From assembly GCA_963775575.1 (NCBI GenBank), contig CAVZJG010000005.1, positions 310,001-374,000 on the forward strand: a stretch of DNA of 64,000 bases, given 5' to 3'. This stretch comes from Roseiarcus sp963775575. Lineage in GTDB: Bacteria; Pseudomonadota; Alphaproteobacteria; Rhizobiales; Beijerinckiaceae. Both the position numbers and the translations under genes were made by a program. The notes beneath the pieces are model-generated. The model was not told the origin of the DNA. It worked only from the letters and a program-made list of their open reading frames with translations, and made no database searches. Each line of letters begins with the position of its first letter. The stretch's first letter is position 1. Shown one piece after another: positions 23,221-32,018 of this stretch.

Positions 23221-24273
23221 TCAGCCGGCGCGCACCCGCGCGACCAGCCGCTCGACATGCGCGATCGGCGTTTCCGGCAGGACGCCGTGACCAAGGTTGA
23301 AGATGTGCGCACGACCGGCGAAGCCGCGCAACGCCCGCTCGACGCCCTCGTCGAGCGCCCTCCCGCCCGCGACGAGGGCGATCGGATCGAGATTGCCTTG
23401 CAGCGCCAGCGGCGCGGGCAGGGCTGCGGCGGCGGCGCCGGGCTCCACCGCGGCGTCGAGGCCGACGGCCGCGAGCCCGTCGAGCCGAGCGAACTCGGCG
23501 AGCCGGGTCGCCGCGCCGCGGGGAAAGGCGATGATCGGCGCGCGCGGCGCCGAGGCGCAGAGCCGGGCGAGCATGCGCGCGATCGGCCGGACGCACCAGC
23601 GCTCGAATTCGGCCGGCGGCAGCACGCCCGACCAGGAGTCGAAAATCTGCGCCGCCTCGGCGCCGGCGCGAAACTGGCGCGCCAGATATTCGGCCGAGAC
23701 GTCGGCGAGCCGGTCGATCAGCGCCGCGAAGAGATCGGGCTGGCGATAGGCGAAGAGGCGCGCCGGCGCCTGGTCCGGCGCGCCGCAGCCGGCGACCATG
23801 TAGCTCGCTGCGGTCCACGGCGCGCCGCAGAAGCCGATCAGCGCGACCTCGTCCGGCAGAGCCGCCTTGACGCGCTCGATCGTCTCGAACACCGGCTCGA
23901 GCCGCGCCCAGTCGGGCGCATCGTTTAAGCGCGCGAAGTCGGCGGCGCTCTCGATCGGCTCGAGGCGCGGGCCGTCGCCGCTCTCGAAGCTGACGCTCTG
24001 CCCGAGCGCGTCGGGGACGACGAGGATGTCGGAGAACAGAATCGCCGCGTCGAAGCCGAAGCGGCGGATCGGCTGCAAGGTCGCTTCCGTAGCGAGCTTG
24101 GGGGTGTAGCAAAAGTCGAGGAAGGAGGGGGCCTCGGCGCGAAGCGCGCGGTACTCCGGCAGATATCGCCCGGCCTGCCGCATCAGCCAGATCGGCGGAA
24201 TTTTCTGCACGGCGCCGCCGAGCGCGGCGAGCAAGGGCTTGGGGACGTCGGTCGATGGGGCGGCGGCCGTCAT
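23221..24273 (-). CDS. hemE: Uroporphyrinogen decarboxylase
   Basis: Removes four acetate carboxyls of uroporphyrinogen III. Signature PPIWLMRQAGRYLPEYRALR near the N terminus, FSDILVVPDALG, FCGAPWTAASYM, QIFDSWSGVLPP and the C-terminal FNLGHGVLPETPIAHVE are all present; about 350 aa. The ATG at 24273 is the likely start. The frame stays open upstream through ATG 24297 and a REP-like palindrome to 24378, so automatic annotation may add a false extension. It is followed by hemF. Confidence 0.96.
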   Translation of the reverse strand: MTAAAPSTDVPKPLLAALGGAVQKIPPIWLMRQAGRYLPEYRALRAEAPSFLDFCYTPKLATEATLQPIRRFGFDAAILFSDILVVPDALGQSVSFESGDGPRLEPIESAADFARLNDAPDWARLEPVFETIERVKAALPDEVALIGFCGAPWTAASYMVAGCGAPDQAPARLFAYRQPDLFAALIDRLADVSAEYLARQFRAGAEAAQIFDSWSGVLPPAEFERWCVRPIARMLARLCASAPRAPIIAFPRGAATRLAEFARLDGLAAVGLDAAVEPGAAAAALPAPLALQGNLDPIALVAGGRALDEGVERALRGFAGRAHIFNLGHGVLPETPIAHVERLVARVRAG

Positions 24274-24292
24274 GAGGTTTTCCGGGGCGGCC

Positions 24293-24382
24293 GTCATGGC
24301 GAGCGAAGCGAAGCAATCCACGGCGCAATCCACGGCGCAGCCGCCGCATGGATTGCTTCGTCGCTTCGCTCCTCGCAATGAC
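24293..24382. repeat. Large REP-like palindrome between hemA and hemE
   Basis: The left arm GTCATGGCGAGCGAAGCGAA plus GCAATCC pairs with the right arm GGATTGCTTCGTCGCTTCGC plus TCCTCGCAATGAC, with a short internal duplication (GGCGCAATCCAC) in the loop. The unit is the GGATTGC...GCAATGAC family also seen at 13890-13928. It lies between the hemA stop and the hemE start and overlaps the possible upstream hemE start at 24297. Confidence 0.75.
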
Positions 24383-24443
24383 GGATAGAGCGGCTCAAGG
24401 CCGCTCTATCGCGAAAGCTCAGAAGCGCGCAAGGCCGAACGGT

Positions 24444-25745
24444 CTATTCCGCCGCCTTCTTCATCTCGGGGTACGAGCAATTCGCCGCGGCGTCCGCGCC
24501 CGGGCGGCGCAGCGGCACGACGCGGGCCTCCTCGAAGGGCAGGCCGAGCGTGGTCCAGACGTCGACCAGCGCTTCGACCAACCTCGCTGCCTGCGCCTCG
24601 GTGTGGCGCGGCGTCGGCGTGATGCGCAGCCGTTCCGCGCCCTTGGCGACGGTCGGATAGTTGATCGGCTGGATGTAGATTTCGTGGCGGCGCAGCAACA
24701 GCTCGCTCGCGGCGCGGCACTTCTTGGCGTCGCGCACCATCACCGGCACGACGTGGGAGGGGTTGTCGAGCACCGGCAGGCCCGCCGCGCTGAGCGCGTG
24801 CTTGACCATGCGCGCCATCGCCTGGTGGCGCTCGCGTTCGGCGTTCGAGGCCTTCAGGTGGCGAACCGCCGCGGCGGCGCTCGCCGCGACGCTCGGCGGC
24901 AAGGTGGTGGTGAAGATGAACGACGGCGCGTAGCTGCGCACCGCGTCGATCAACGTCGCGTCGGCGGCGATGTAGCCGCCGAGACTGCCGAAGCCCTTGG
25001 CGAGCGTGCCCTCGATGACGTCGATTTCGCCCATCAGGCCTTCGCGCTCGCTCAACCCCCCGCCGCGCGGCCCGTACATGCCGACCGCGTGCACTTCGTC
25101 GATGTAGGTCATCGCGCCGTGCTTCTTGGCGAGCGCGACCACCTCGGCGATCGGCGCGAAGTCGCCGTCCATCGAATAGAGGCTCTCGAACACGATCAGC
25201 TTGGCGCGCTCCTTGTCCTCGGCGGCGAGCAGCGCTTCGAGATGGGCGACGTCGTTGTGGCGCCAGATCTTCTTTTCGCATCCCGAACGGCGCACGCCTT
25301 CGATCATCGAATTGTGGTTCAGCGCGTCGGAGAGGATCAGGCAGTCGGGCAACAGGCTGGCGATCGTCGAAATGCCGGCGAGATTGGAGATCCATCCCGA
25401 GGTGAAGACCAGCGCCGCCTCTTTGCCGTGCAGGTCGGCGAGTTCGCGCTCGAGGCTGACGATCGGGTGATGGGTGCCGGCGATGTTGCGGGTCCCGCCG
25501 GCGCCGGCGCCATGGGCGCGCGTCGCGGCGACGCTCGCCTCGATGACCTCGGGGCGCCCGCCCATGCCGAGATAGTCGTTGGAGCACCAGACGGTGACTT
25601 CGCGCGGCGCGCGCTGTTCGCCCGGCGGGCGCCACAGCGCCATCGGAAAGCGCGTCGCGTCGCGTTCGAGATCGGCGAAGACGCGATAACGCTCTTCCCG
25701 CTTCAGTTGGTCGATCGCTTCCTCGAAGCGCCGCTGATAGTCCAT
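24444..25745 (-). CDS. hemA: 5-aminolevulinate synthase (C4 pathway)
   Basis: Condenses glycine and succinyl-CoA to 5-aminolevulinate, the first committed heme step in alphaproteobacteria. The 433-aa PLP enzyme shows VWCSNDYLGMGGRPEV, GTRNIAGTHHPIVSLE, FTSGWISNLAGIS, the YIDEVHAVGMYGPRGGG block, the PLP lysine in EGTLAKGFGSLGGYIA, and FIFTTTLPPSVAA. The length and start fit the family; ATG 25745 is used, a TTG directly before it being the alternative. A FixK/FNR-type palindrome lies about 185 bp upstream, so oxygen-responsive control is plausible. hemE follows after about 170 bp that include the REP palindrome. Confidence 0.97.
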   Translation of the reverse strand: MDYQRRFEEAIDQLKREERYRVFADLERDATRFPMALWRPPGEQRAPREVTVWCSNDYLGMGGRPEVIEASVAATRAHGAGAGGTRNIAGTHHPIVSLERELADLHGKEAALVFTSGWISNLAGISTIASLLPDCLILSDALNHNSMIEGVRRSGCEKKIWRHNDVAHLEALLAAEDKERAKLIVFESLYSMDGDFAPIAEVVALAKKHGAMTYIDEVHAVGMYGPRGGGLSEREGLMGEIDVIEGTLAKGFGSLGGYIAADATLIDAVRSYAPSFIFTTTLPPSVAASAAAAVRHLKASNAERERHQAMARMVKHALSAAGLPVLDNPSHVVPVMVRDAKKCRAASELLLRRHEIYIQPINYPTVAKGAERLRITPTPRHTEAQAARLVEALVDVWTTLGLPFEEARVVPLRRPGADAAANCSYPEMKKAAE

Positions 25746-25929
25746 CAATTCTTGACCTATGTCATGCCGGGAGCGTCCTCGGCGGACCGCTTTCCCGCTT
25801 CTTTCCTCGCCTCATCGGTACCCGCGAGCGCCCCGCGAGTAAAGGGCGCCGCGCACTGCCGGCCGGCGTCCGCTCGCCGAAAGGCCCGCCGAAGCCGGCC
25901 TGCGCGCGCCGGCGAGGCTCGGCGGAAAT

Positions 25930-25943
25930 TTGCGCTAGCGCAA
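25930..25943 (-). promoter_or_regulatory. FixK/FNR-type binding site upstream of hemA
   Basis: TTGCGCTAGCGCAA is a perfect palindrome fitting the FixK2/FnrL consensus TTG(A/C)-N6-(T/G)CAA; one extra pair extends it to TTTGCGCTAGCGCAAA (25929-25944). It lies in the 280-bp gap between hemC and hemA, both on the minus strand, 185 bp before the hemA start. Oxygen control of hemA through Fnr/FixK proteins is known in rhizobia. It is not followed by a U-run, so it is less likely to be a hemC terminator. Confidence 0.6.
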
Positions 25944-26028
25944 AAACGAATCCGAAAAATGGCGAGACGCGATCCTCGCCGTCCGCCCGGCCGTTCGCGG
26001 CGAGCGGCGTGGGGCGCGACACTATGTC

Positions 26029-26973
26029 CTACCGCGCCGGCCCGTCGCCGGTCGGCAAGACCCCCGGCGGCAGCCGTCGCTTGAGATCGCGGCCGGCTTC
26101 GCTCCCTAAGCGCGCCGCGTCGGCGGGGGCGCCTTCGACGCGCACGTCGAAAGCCTCCGAGCCGTCCTCGCGCAACACTTGCCCGGTCAGGATCAGCGCG
26201 CCGGCTTCGAGCCGCGCGTAGCCGGCGATCGGGGTGCGGCAGGAGCCTTCGAGTTCGGCGAGAAACGCCCGCTCGGCGGTCAGCGCCGTCATGGTGTCGG
26301 CGTGGCCGACGGCGGCGAGCGCTGCGAGCGCCCGCGCGTCGCCGGCGCGCGCGGTCAAGGCGACGGCGCCCTGGCCAACCGCGGGCAGGAAGGATTCGAG
26401 GTCGAGCACGGCGCGGGCGCGGTCGGCGAGACCGAGGCGCTTCAGGCCGGCCAGCGCCAGCAGCGTCGCGTCGATCGCGCCCGTTTCGGCCTTGGCGAGC
26501 CGGGTCTCGACGTTGCCGCGCAGCAGCTCGACGCGAAGATCGGGCCTCAGCCGGCGCGCCTGCGCGCTGCGGCGCAGCGACGCGGCGCCGAGGCGCGCGC
26601 CGTGGGGCAGGGCGGCAATCGAATCGGCAAGCGCGGAGATCAGCGCGTCGCGCACATCTTCGCGTTCGAGGCAGGCGGCGATCGCCACCCCGTCGGGCAA
26701 CCGGGTCGGCAGGTCCTTGGCCGAATGCGCGGCGGCGTCGATTCGGCCGGCGAGGAGCGCCGCGTCGATCTCCTTGGCGAACAGGCCCTTGCCGCCGGCT
26801 TCCGCGAGCGGGCGGTCTTGGATGAGGTCGCCGCTGGTGCGGATGATCTCGATGGCGACGCAGGCCTCGTCCCAACCGTGCGCCGCCGCGATCGCTCTTC
26901 GCGCCTCGTGCGCCTGGGCGAGGGCGAGAGGGGAGCCGCGCGCGCCGAGGGTGAAAAGGACGCCGGAAGCCAT
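26029..26973 (-). CDS. hemC: Hydroxymethylbilane synthase (porphobilinogen deaminase)
   Basis: Polymerises four porphobilinogens to hydroxymethylbilane. The 314-aa protein has TLGARGSPLALAQAHEARR, IIRTSGDLIQDRPLAEAGGKGLFAKEID, DAAAHSAKDLPTRLPDG (catalytic Asp region), ASLRRSAQARRLRPDL, RGNVETRLAK, and the dipyrromethane-cofactor cysteine in LEGSCRTPIAGYA. It starts the heme run on the minus strand, divergent from the porin. The 470-bp gap 26974-27442 must hold both promoters; no other gene is seen there. Confidence 0.97.
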   Translation of the reverse strand: MASGVLFTLGARGSPLALAQAHEARRAIAAAHGWDEACVAIEIIRTSGDLIQDRPLAEAGGKGLFAKEIDAALLAGRIDAAAHSAKDLPTRLPDGVAIAACLEREDVRDALISALADSIAALPHGARLGAASLRRSAQARRLRPDLRVELLRGNVETRLAKAETGAIDATLLALAGLKRLGLADRARAVLDLESFLPAVGQGAVALTARAGDARALAALAAVGHADTMTALTAERAFLAELEGSCRTPIAGYARLEAGALILTGQVLREDGSEAFDVRVEGAPADAARLGSEAGRDLKRRLPPGVLPTGDGPAR

Positions 26974-27442
26974 GCGCGCGCCATTACGGGAGAACGAGCG
27001 CGAAGGCTAGGGGGCGGCGCCGGGTCGCCTCCGGGATCGAGAACGACGTCGCCATCGCCGGGCCGGGGGTCGATCTGTTGCCGCCAGGACACACGTGCGA
27101 TCGAATCTTGCCGACCGTGCGGCGGACCGCGTCGGCGGCGCCCCAGCGGCATAGCGGCGACGGCCGGCCGCACAGGATATTTCGCTTTTTTTCCAAGCAT
27201 AAGGAATGTCATCATTTTGTAATAATCGCCGCGGATGCGATGCAGAGGCCGCCTGACGAGGTATTTGCCAAGATATCGGAATCCGGCTACTAGAAAGCCG
27301 CGAGTGTCGGGGAGCTTGAGCTTGCCCCTCTCGAGCCGGTTGATGGGAAGCGCGCCCGTTGCATGCGGAGCGCGGCAGGGACTGTATTGCAATCCGCCGG
27401 AAGCGTATTGTGGCGCGGCCGACAAACCGATGGGGGCATGTT

Positions 27443-28921
27443 ATGCGGTTGTTTAAACACTTACTCCTGGCCTCGACGGCCGGGTTGTTGATCGCCGGCG
27501 CCGCGCAAGCCGCCGATTTGCCGACCAAGAAGACCCCGCCGGCCCCGCCGGCGACGAATTGCTACGCCAGCTTCACCAGCTGGCTGGATTCGACCGCCGC
27601 GGACTGCCCGCTGACCTTTGGGGGCATCACGGTCTACGGCCAGATCGACGTGGGCGGCGGCTACGAGACGCACGCGACGAGGTTCAATGGGGACTTCAAC
27701 AACGGCGTGCAGGAGCTGATCTCCAAGACCAGCAACAACGGGCGCTGGCAGTGGGTGCCGAACGGCCTCAGCCAGTCCAACGTCGGCATCAAGATCAAGG
27801 AACAGATCGTCCCGAACTGGTTCATCGTCGGCGACGTCAACCTCGGCTTCGATCCCTACTCGTTCCAACTGTCCAATGGGCCGAAGTCGCTGGTCGACAA
27901 CAATACCTTCGGCAGTTCCGGCCCGGGCGCCCTGCTCCAAAGCGCCAACGGCAACTCGAGCCGCGCCGGCCAATGGGACAACGCGCGCGGCTACATCGGG
28001 GTGAGCAACGCGACCTTCGGCACGTTGACCTTCGGCCGGCAGTACTCCTTCGCCAACGACATGTCGTCCGCCTACGATCCGTTCGGCGGCGCCTACGCGT
28101 TCTCGCTGATCGGCACCTCCGGCACGGTCGAGCAGGGCACCGGCGAGACCGAGACGGCGCGCTACAACGAGTCGTTCAAGTATCAGATTGCTTACAACGG
28201 CGTGCGCGCTGGGGCGATCGTCCAGGTCGGCGGCTGGGAGCAGGGCAACGGCGCGGAGGATGCCTATCAACTCGACCTCGGCGGCGACCTCGGCGGCCTC
28301 TCGGTCGACGCGATCTACGCCTACGACAAGGACGCGGTGAAGCTCGGCACCACCAACGCCGCGGGGGCGGGCGACGTGCTGAAGGCGACCCTCGCTGACG
28401 TCAACGCCGGCGTGATCGCCGCCAAGTACAAGTGGCAGGCGCTGACTGTTTACGGCGGTTACGAGTACGCGCGGCTGTCGAGCCCGAGCGGCCTCGGCGC
28501 CACCTTCCCGGTCGGCAACACCTATTCGCTCAACGGCGGCTATCCCGGCGTCATCCAGGCCAACGCTTACGTCAACCCCGAAGACCTGCAGGTGCTGTGG
28601 GTCGGCGGCAAGTACGGCCTGCTGAGCAACCTCGACTTGGCGGTCGGCTACTACCACGAGTGGCAGAATGACTTCGCCACCGCTGCCAACTCGGCGTTGT
28701 GCTCGCTCCACGGCGACACGTACAGGAACGACTGCGCCGGCACGACCGACGCCGTCTCGGGGATGCTCGATTGGCGCCCGTGGAAGCGCGTCGATGTCTA
28801 CGGCGGCGTGATGTATTCGAAAGTCGGCGGCGGCATGGCCAACGCCAGCAACACGAGCCATCTCGCGTACACCCACAACGACAACACAGCCTTGACCACC
28901 GGCGTGCGCGTCGCCTTCTGA
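27443..28921 (+). CDS. Outer-membrane porin
   Basis: A 492-aa porin of the alphaproteobacterial Gram-negative type. Signal peptide MRLFKHLLLASTAGLLIAGA with cleavage at AQA-ADLPTKK, then a first strand block (LTFGGITVYGQIDVGGGYET), repeated amphipathic beta segments (NVGIKIKEQIVPNWFIVGDVNLGFDP; GYIGVSNATFGTLTFGRQYSF; KYGLLSNLDLAVGYYHEWQ), and a C-terminal strand ending in Phe (TTGVRVAF) as required for BAM-dependent insertion. The ATG at 27443 begins the signal peptide; the longer frame is leader sequence. A strong terminator follows, so it is monocistronic and probably highly expressed. Confidence 0.93.
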   Translation: MRLFKHLLLASTAGLLIAGAAQAADLPTKKTPPAPPATNCYASFTSWLDSTAADCPLTFGGITVYGQIDVGGGYETHATRFNGDFNNGVQELISKTSNNGRWQWVPNGLSQSNVGIKIKEQIVPNWFIVGDVNLGFDPYSFQLSNGPKSLVDNNTFGSSGPGALLQSANGNSSRAGQWDNARGYIGVSNATFGTLTFGRQYSFANDMSSAYDPFGGAYAFSLIGTSGTVEQGTGETETARYNESFKYQIAYNGVRAGAIVQVGGWEQGNGAEDAYQLDLGGDLGGLSVDAIYAYDKDAVKLGTTNAAGAGDVLKATLADVNAGVIAAKYKWQALTVYGGYEYARLSSPSGLGATFPVGNTYSLNGGYPGVIQANAYVNPEDLQVLWVGGKYGLLSNLDLAVGYYHEWQNDFATAANSALCSLHGDTYRNDCAGTTDAVSGMLDWRPWKRVDVYGGVMYSKVGGGMANASNTSHLAYTHNDNTALTTGVRVAF

Positions 28922-28953
28922 CCGACGCTTTCGTCGATCTTCGCGATTTTCAT

Positions 28954-28986
28954 GCCCCGGGCCGCGCGCCCGGGGCTTTTTTTTTT
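28954..28986 (+). terminator. Rho-independent terminator of the porin gene
   Basis: A perfect 9-bp stem GCCCCGGGC/GCCCGGGGC with a 5-nt loop is followed by ten T residues, 33 bp after the porin stop. It is the clearest terminator in the window. Confidence 0.93.
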
Positions 28987-29139
28987 CGCCGCGCCGCCGC
29001 CGGCCGATCCGGCGGACGCCGCGACGCTTCGCCGCAGAATGCGCCGCATGGACGGCCCGAGGCTGGCCATGCCGCCGGTAAGAATTCTCGGCAAAGAGAG
29101 CGCGTTGCGTTAAGACGAGGCCGATGACGCGCTTGCCTC

Positions 29140-29169
29140 ATGTCATTCCCGCTTTCGCGGGAATGACAT
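29140..29169. repeat. Perfect palindrome with GTCATTCCCGC arms
   Basis: ATGTCATTCCCGC and GCGGGAATGACAT pair exactly around a TTTC loop. This is the widespread GTCATTCCCGC-type repeat, in the gap 28987-29361 between the porin terminator and the ligase gene. Nothing else is supported in that gap. Confidence 0.8.
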
Positions 29170-29361
29170 CGCTGGCGATTCCCCCCGATCGCATCACGCT
29201 CTGGCGCAAGGCCATCCTTGCGAACCGACGCCGCGGCGGATTGGCGGACGGGGCCAAGCAGCGTAAGGAGACGGACCGCGGCCCGAAACTTCGCCGCGTC
29301 GGGCCGGGGGCGCCGGTCCCGACGGCGGCCGCGTTCGGGCGAAGCAAGGAGAGGATGCGCG

Positions 29362-30672
29362 ATGCTGGACTCAAGCGACCGGACGGCGCCCGAGCCGATC
29401 GAAATGGCCAGCCGCGACGAGATCGCCGCGTTGCAGCTGTCGCGCCTGCGGGCGACGGCTCGGCTCGCCTACGAAAGGGTCCCGCATTACCAGCGCGCGT
29501 TCGCTGCGGCCGGGGTGCATCCCGACGATCTGCGCAGCCTGGACGACCTGCGGAAATTCCCGTTCACCGACAAGGGCGACCTGCGCGCCAACTATCCCTT
29601 CGGCATGTTCGCCGTGCCGCGTCGGGAGGTCGTGCGCATCCACGCCTCCTCCGGCACCAGCGGCAAGCCGACGGTCGTCGGCTACACCCGCGCCGACCTG
29701 CGAACGTGGGCGGAGGTGATGGCCCGCTCGATCCGCGCCGCCGGCGGCCGCCCGGGCGACATCTTCCACATCACCCATGGCTACGGCCTGTTCACCGGCG
29801 GCTTGGGCGTCCACTACGGCGCCGAACACCTGGGCTGCACCGTGGTGCCCATCTCCGGCGGTCAGACCCCCCGCCAGGTGCAACTGATCGAGGATTTCCG
29901 CCCCGACCTCATCGTCGGCACGCCGTCCTACATGCTCGCCATCGCCGACGAGTTCGAGCGCCAGGGCCTCGACCCGCGCCGCAGCTCGCTGCGCGTGGTC
30001 ATGTGCGGCGCCGAGCCGTGGACCGTCGCGATGCGCCACGAGATCGAGGCGCGTTTCGAAGCGAGCGCCTTCGACCTCTATGGCATCTCCGAGATCATCG
30101 GCCCTGGCGTCGCCTGCGAATGCGCCGAGAACAAGGACGGCCTGCACATCTGGGAGGACCACTTCTATCCCGAGATCGTCGATCCGGCGACTGGAAAGCC
30201 GGCGCCGGACGGGCAGCGGGGCGAACTCGTGCTGACGACGCTGACCAAGGAGGCGATGCCGCTCATCCGCTACCGCACGCGCGACCTGACCCGCCTGCTG
30301 CCCGGCACGGCGCGGACGGTGCGGCGGATCGAGAAGATCGCCGGGCGCACCGACGACATGCTGATCATCCGCGGCGTCAACGTCTTCCCCGGCCAGATCG
30401 AGGAACTGCTGCTGAAGGAGCCGATGCTGTCGCCGCACTATGTCCTGGAAGTGTCCCGCCGCGACCACCTCGACGCCCTTGCGGTGGTCGCAGAGGCCCG
30501 GCCGGGCGCCGGCGCGCGCGATGGGGCCGAACGGCAGGCCTGCGTGGGCCGACTCGCCCATGCGGTGAAATCCTATATCGGCGTCACCGTGCAGGTGCGC
30601 GTGGTCGAGGCGGGAGAACTCGAACGGTCGGCCGGCAAGGCCAAGCGCATCGTCGACTTGCGCCCGCAGTAG
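29362..30672 (+). CDS. Phenylacetate-CoA-ligase-like adenylate-forming enzyme (PaaK family)
   Basis: A 436-aa ANL-superfamily acyl-CoA ligase. Motifs: the P-loop RIHASSGTSGKPTVVGYTRADL, HGYGLFTGGLGVHYGAE, FDLYGISEIIGPGVACEC, GELVLTTLTKEAMPLIRYRTRDL, and the C-terminal hinge KIAGRTDDMLIIRGVNVFPGQIEE. These match PaaK, which makes phenylacetyl-CoA from phenylacetate, CoA and ATP, but close relatives take other aromatic acids. The ATG at 29362 has GGAGAGG seven bases upstream (29348-29354); upstream frame sequence is Arg-rich and not family-like. No other phenylacetate genes are nearby. It is the last conserved gene before the tRNA-Phe island. Confidence 0.9.
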   Translation: MLDSSDRTAPEPIEMASRDEIAALQLSRLRATARLAYERVPHYQRAFAAAGVHPDDLRSLDDLRKFPFTDKGDLRANYPFGMFAVPRREVVRIHASSGTSGKPTVVGYTRADLRTWAEVMARSIRAAGGRPGDIFHITHGYGLFTGGLGVHYGAEHLGCTVVPISGGQTPRQVQLIEDFRPDLIVGTPSYMLAIADEFERQGLDPRRSSLRVVMCGAEPWTVAMRHEIEARFEASAFDLYGISEIIGPGVACECAENKDGLHIWEDHFYPEIVDPATGKPAPDGQRGELVLTTLTKEAMPLIRYRTRDLTRLLPGTARTVRRIEKIAGRTDDMLIIRGVNVFPGQIEELLLKEPMLSPHYVLEVSRRDHLDALAVVAEARPGAGARDGAERQACVGRLAHAVKSYIGVTVQVRVVEAGELERSAGKAKRIVDLRPQ

Positions 30673-30739
30673 GGCCCAAGGCGCCGCCGCCCAGCCAGAC
30701 CGCCGGCCATGACAAGTCATGGCTTGCGGCCGTCGGCGT

Positions 30740-30775
30740 CACGCTATGAAAAAGTGTGATGGTGCCCAGGGGCGT
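30740..30775. repeat. Distal attachment-site copy (direct repeat of the tRNA-Phe 3' region)
   Basis: A 36-bp sequence matching 35561-35596 with three mismatches. The last 17 bp (GATGGTGCCCAGGGGCG, 30759-30775) are identical and, in the other copy, are the 3' end of tRNA-Phe. It is in direct orientation, as expected for attL/attR left by a site-specific integrase. The following stretch 30776-31316 shows no gene I can support. Confidence 0.88.
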
Positions 30776-31316
30776 CCGCACACCAAGCTGCGAACAATTT
30801 GTTCCAATTGCAATATCTCGTGCCCAAGTTTTGCCCATGCTCAGAAACGTGCCCATTGGCCAGAACTCTTGAGTGATTCTGCCTTCATGCGCGAGCTTGT
30901 CCCGTAATTTCCTCGTAGGAATCGCCGCTCTTCACCCGGCTCAGTTCGGAGACGAGAGTATCATCTTCCAATGCGAGATCGCAAAGAGCACTGGAGCGAC
31001 GGCGATCCGAGTCGCGAAGGCGGCTGTGGCGCTGCTCCGCATGTTGACGCCGCGGAACCCAATATCGTCACAGGCTCAATACGCTGATTGGCGTTCGGAT
31101 TCTGCGCCGATCTATGGCTGGCATCGTTTGGACGCGTTCACTCGCGCACGTCGGGCTGAAATTTGCCAATATTTCCTCCACTTCGTCGACAGTAGCGCAT
31201 TGTCCCCATTCCCAGCTGCGACGCCCTCGCAAAGCAGCCGTCACAGCTTGTCAACCCCACTTGACACGGATGCGACAATGTGTCACAGCGCCTCATTCAC
31301 GCCGGGAGGTCCCAAC

Positions 31317-31847
31317 ATGTCGAATATCCGCAGTGAATTGCTGTCGGCTGCCGGCGGCTCCTTGCGAGAAGAGGTAGCAAGCCTCGCCAATAGGCTTAGC
31401 TCCGTACCAACTCCCAATTCAACCGCCAAAATGTCGCCAGACGAAGGGATCTCCCACTTGAGGTCAAGTGCCGATGGCCTTTCAGATAAAGAACTTACTG
31501 AACTCAACACCTATTATGCCTCTGAGGTCGGCAAGATCGACCGATTAACTGCGCAAAAAGCGGTATCGTCCTTTTCAGCGACCTACAGTCGTAAACCATC
31601 CAACGCTAAGCCGCAGGCGCTTCGGCTCCTTGCGCTACATAAGATCGACGAAGTTCTCGCAGGACTTAAGGGCCCGCTGCCGGTTACGAATTCGCAGCTG
31701 CACGCCTGCTTCGTTGACGCCTATTCTCATCTTCCGGATGCGACATTGGAAGAAATGATCGCCTTCCACGGCTCATCGACCGGCAAGCGGAGCCGTGAAG
31801 CGTCGCAGGCTGCGGCCTTACGTATCGCAAACAAATTTGGCCTCTAG
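31317..31847 (+). CDS. Island gene of unknown function
   Basis: A 176-aa soluble, probably helical protein with no recognised family. GGGAGG lies eight bases upstream of the ATG at 31317 and decides the start, although the frame is open back to 30873 through sequence of unclear coding character. The sequence is Ser/Leu-rich with a charged middle (PDEGISHLRSSADGLSDKEL and TELNTYYASEVGKIDRLTAQ). A short inverted repeat TGACAC...GTGTCA (31262-31267/31280-31285) lies just upstream and may be regulatory. Its base composition is more AT-rich than the housekeeping genes, in keeping with the island. Confidence 0.6.
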   Translation: MSNIRSELLSAAGGSLREEVASLANRLSSVPTPNSTAKMSPDEGISHLRSSADGLSDKELTELNTYYASEVGKIDRLTAQKAVSSFSATYSRKPSNAKPQALRLLALHKIDEVLAGLKGPLPVTNSQLHACFVDAYSHLPDATLEEMIAFHGSSTGKRSREASQAAALRIANKFGL

Positions 31848-32018
31848 GGTGGGAGTATCGCCATGCAGAATGAGCAATTTAAAAATCGCCGCGATCCAGA
31901 GAGGGAAGTGGCTGCGAAAACTTATCGGTGCCTACCGAATTTGGAAGAGACAATTTCAGTAGCAAACGCTAGTAATGCGAGAGTACTGCACCCTGTGGTG
32001 ATTGGAGTTATTGAAGCT

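Noticed and set aside
24274..24378. N-terminal extension of hemE
   Set aside because: The extra codons translate a REP-like palindrome and do not resemble HemE; ATG 24273 starts family-like sequence.
25929..25944. TTTGCGCTAGCGCAAA as a hemC terminator
   Set aside because: It has no U-run after it and fits a FixK/FNR site better.
30759..30775. A second tRNA-Phe gene
   Set aside because: Only the last 15 bp of the tRNA are present; no D-arm, anticodon or T-arm follows.
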